Assembly (NCBI RefSeq): GCF_000175615.1
Contig: NZ_ACVO01000015.1
Location: 186,001-250,000 of the forward strand
Reading direction: 5' to 3'
DNA: 64,000 nt
Source of the DNA: Rothia mucilaginosa ATCC 25296
GTDB taxonomy: Bacteria; Actinomycetota; Actinomycetes; Actinomycetales; Micrococcaceae
Numbering within the stretch: position 1 is the stretch's first letter; each line of letters starts with the position of its first letter. Shown here in pieces: positions 62,965-64,000 of the stretch. A program made the position numbers and the translations under genes. The notes below the pieces were generated by a model. It was given only the letters and a program-made list of their open reading frames with translations, ran no database searches and was not told the DNA's origin.

Positions 62965-64000
62965 TTGGTCGCTTCGAGCACCTCTAACCATGACGCCGCT
63001 AACGGCGCAGAGAACGTCTCGCGCCGAATTTCATTCGCGAAGATTAACGAACCGCTGAAGGTTCCCAACCTGCTTGCTATCCAGACCGATAGCTTCGACC
63101 GCCTCGTTGGTAACGAGCGCTGGGCGGAGCGTCTGGAGAAGGCGCAGGCTGCTGGTGACACTTCTGTCCCCGCTCAGTCCGGTCTGGCTGAGATTTTTGA
63201 AGAAATCTCCCCGATTCGTGACTTCCAGGAGACTATGCAGCTCTCCTTCTCTGAGCCTGAGTTTGCTGACCCCAAGTACTCTGTTGAGGAGTGCAAGGAC
63301 CGCGACGCAACCTACTCGGCTCCGCTGTACATTAAGGCTGAATTCATGAACCTCGCTACCGGCGAGGTCAAGCAGCAGACCCTGTTCATGGGTGACTTCC
63401 CCCTGATGACCGAGGCCGGTACCTTCGTTATTAACGGTACTGAGCGTGTGGTCGTTTCTCAGCTGGTGCGTTCCCCCGGTGCTTACTTCGAGAAGGCTCC
63501 GGACCGTACCTCCGATAAGGACATTTACTCTGCCCGCGTGATTCCTTCCCGCGGTGCATGGTTCGAGCTTGAGATTGATAAGCGCGACCAGGTTGGCGTG
63601 CGTCTGGACCGCAAGCGTAAGCAGTCCGTGACTGTTCTGCTGAAGGCTCTGGGCTGGACCGAGTCCAAGATTCTGGCTGAGTTCGGTCAGTACGACTCCA
63701 TCCGCGCAACCCTGGAGAAGGACTCCGTCAAGGACCGCGACGAGGCTCTGCTGGACATCTACCGCAAGCTGCGTCCGGGCGAACCCCCGACGGTTGAAGC
63801 TGCCCAGGCTCTGCTGGACAACATGTACTTCACCCCGCGCCGCTACGACCTGGCGAAGGTTGGCCGTTACAAGCTGAACCGTAAGCTCGGTGTGGACGTT
63901 CCCATGGATTCCCCCGAGGCTTCCGTTCTGAGCCAGGACGACATCGCTCAGATGATTCGTTACCTCTGCGCTCTGCACGCAGGCGAGACCAGCATCCCCG
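62965..64000 (+). CDS. rpoB: DNA-directed RNA polymerase beta subunit, N-terminal part
   Basis: The catalytic-core beta subunit, cut by the window end after about 345 codons. The protein begins at TTG ([17 protein letters not shown]), with GGAAGGA eight bases upstream; mycobacterial RpoB also starts at TTG. It continues with [89 protein letters not shown] near residue 150, and [22 protein letters not shown] near 290. The rifampicin region lies beyond the window. Separation of rpoB from rplJL by 31 kb is unusual. Confidence 0.98.
   Translation, partial: MVASSTSNHDAANGAENVSRRISFAKINEPLKVPNLLAIQTDSFDRLVGNERWAERLEKAQAAGDTSVPAQSGLAEIFEEISPIRDFQETMQLSFSEPEFADPKYSVEECKDRDATYSAPLYIKAEFMNLATGEVKQQTLFMGDFPLMTEAGTFVINGTERVVVSQLVRSPGAYFEKAPDRTSDKDIYSARVIPSRGAWFELEIDKRDQVGVRLDRKRKQSVTVLLKALGWTESKILAEFGQYDSIRATLEKDSVKDRDEALLDIYRKLRPGEPPTVEAAQALLDNMYFTPRRYDLAKVGRYKLNRKLGVDVPMDSPEASVLSQDDIAQMIRYLCALHAGETSIP

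Overview
The window looks like the chromosome of a Gram-positive, fairly GC-rich member of the Micrococcaceae, most like Rothia (R. mucilaginosa-like). This is inferred from gene content: mycothiol synthase next to an orphan GlnR-type regulator, the actinobacterial hadA-hadB-murB cluster, actinobacterial NusG and L10/L12 genes, TTG/GTG starts, apparently leaderless promoters, and a facultative lifestyle with PTS sugar uptake plus respiratory nitrate reductase. No phage, insertion sequence, integrase or CRISPR array was seen.

Layout. 1-3.5 kb: the DEAD-box RNA helicase deaD with an RG-rich tail, then a tRNA-Thr/Met/Thr cluster. 3.6-7.1 kb: a flavin-dependent oxidoreductase, the two-subunit hydroxyacyl dehydratase hadAB and murB. 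7.2-22.8 kb, mostly minus strand: an unknown protein, a niacin-type MFS transporter, asd, thyA-folA, a MutT1-like Nudix-phosphatase fusion, ppk1, mshD-glnR, a previously hidden 39-residue membrane peptide, nitrobindin-ygfZ and pfkA. 23.3-31.6 kb: an aspartate aminotransferase, tRNA-Trp, secE-nusG, rplK-rplA, a TehA-family transporter with an ABC ATPase, and rplJ-rplL behind a structured leader carrying a terminator. 31.9-37.9 kb: a sucrose island (scrB, scrA, a GNAT gene, the LacI-type scrR) with matching operators at scrA and scrR. 38-48 kb: almost all of molybdenum cofactor synthesis (moeA twice, mobA, moaD, moaA, moaC, moaB/mog, moaE, moeB-rhodanese) plus molybdate uptake modAB. 48.3-56.5 kb: narGHJI-narK, the enzyme and transporter that use the cofactor. 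56.8-62.7 kb: gcvP, gcvT and serine dehydratase sdaA. 62.97 kb to the end: the start of rpoB.

How it fits together. ModAB brings in molybdate, the Moa/Mob/Moe proteins build the cofactor, NarJ helps insert it into NarGHI, and NarK exchanges nitrate and nitrite, so about 18 kb forms one nitrate-respiration module. ScrA imports and phosphorylates sucrose, ScrB cleaves sucrose-6-phosphate, ScrR probably represses the system, and PfkA feeds glycolysis. Both modules sit between rplJL and rpoB, a pair normally adjacent in bacteria.

Most interesting non-coding signals: a pseudoknot-forming leader upstream of scrB; three hairpins in the gcvP-gcvT spacer; a terminator inside the rplJL leader; a terminator between tRNA-Trp and secE; and a recurring arrangement of -10 box, 6-7 bases, then ATG, implying leaderless transcripts. 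All structures were folded by eye and all gene names come from sequence recognition, without database searches.
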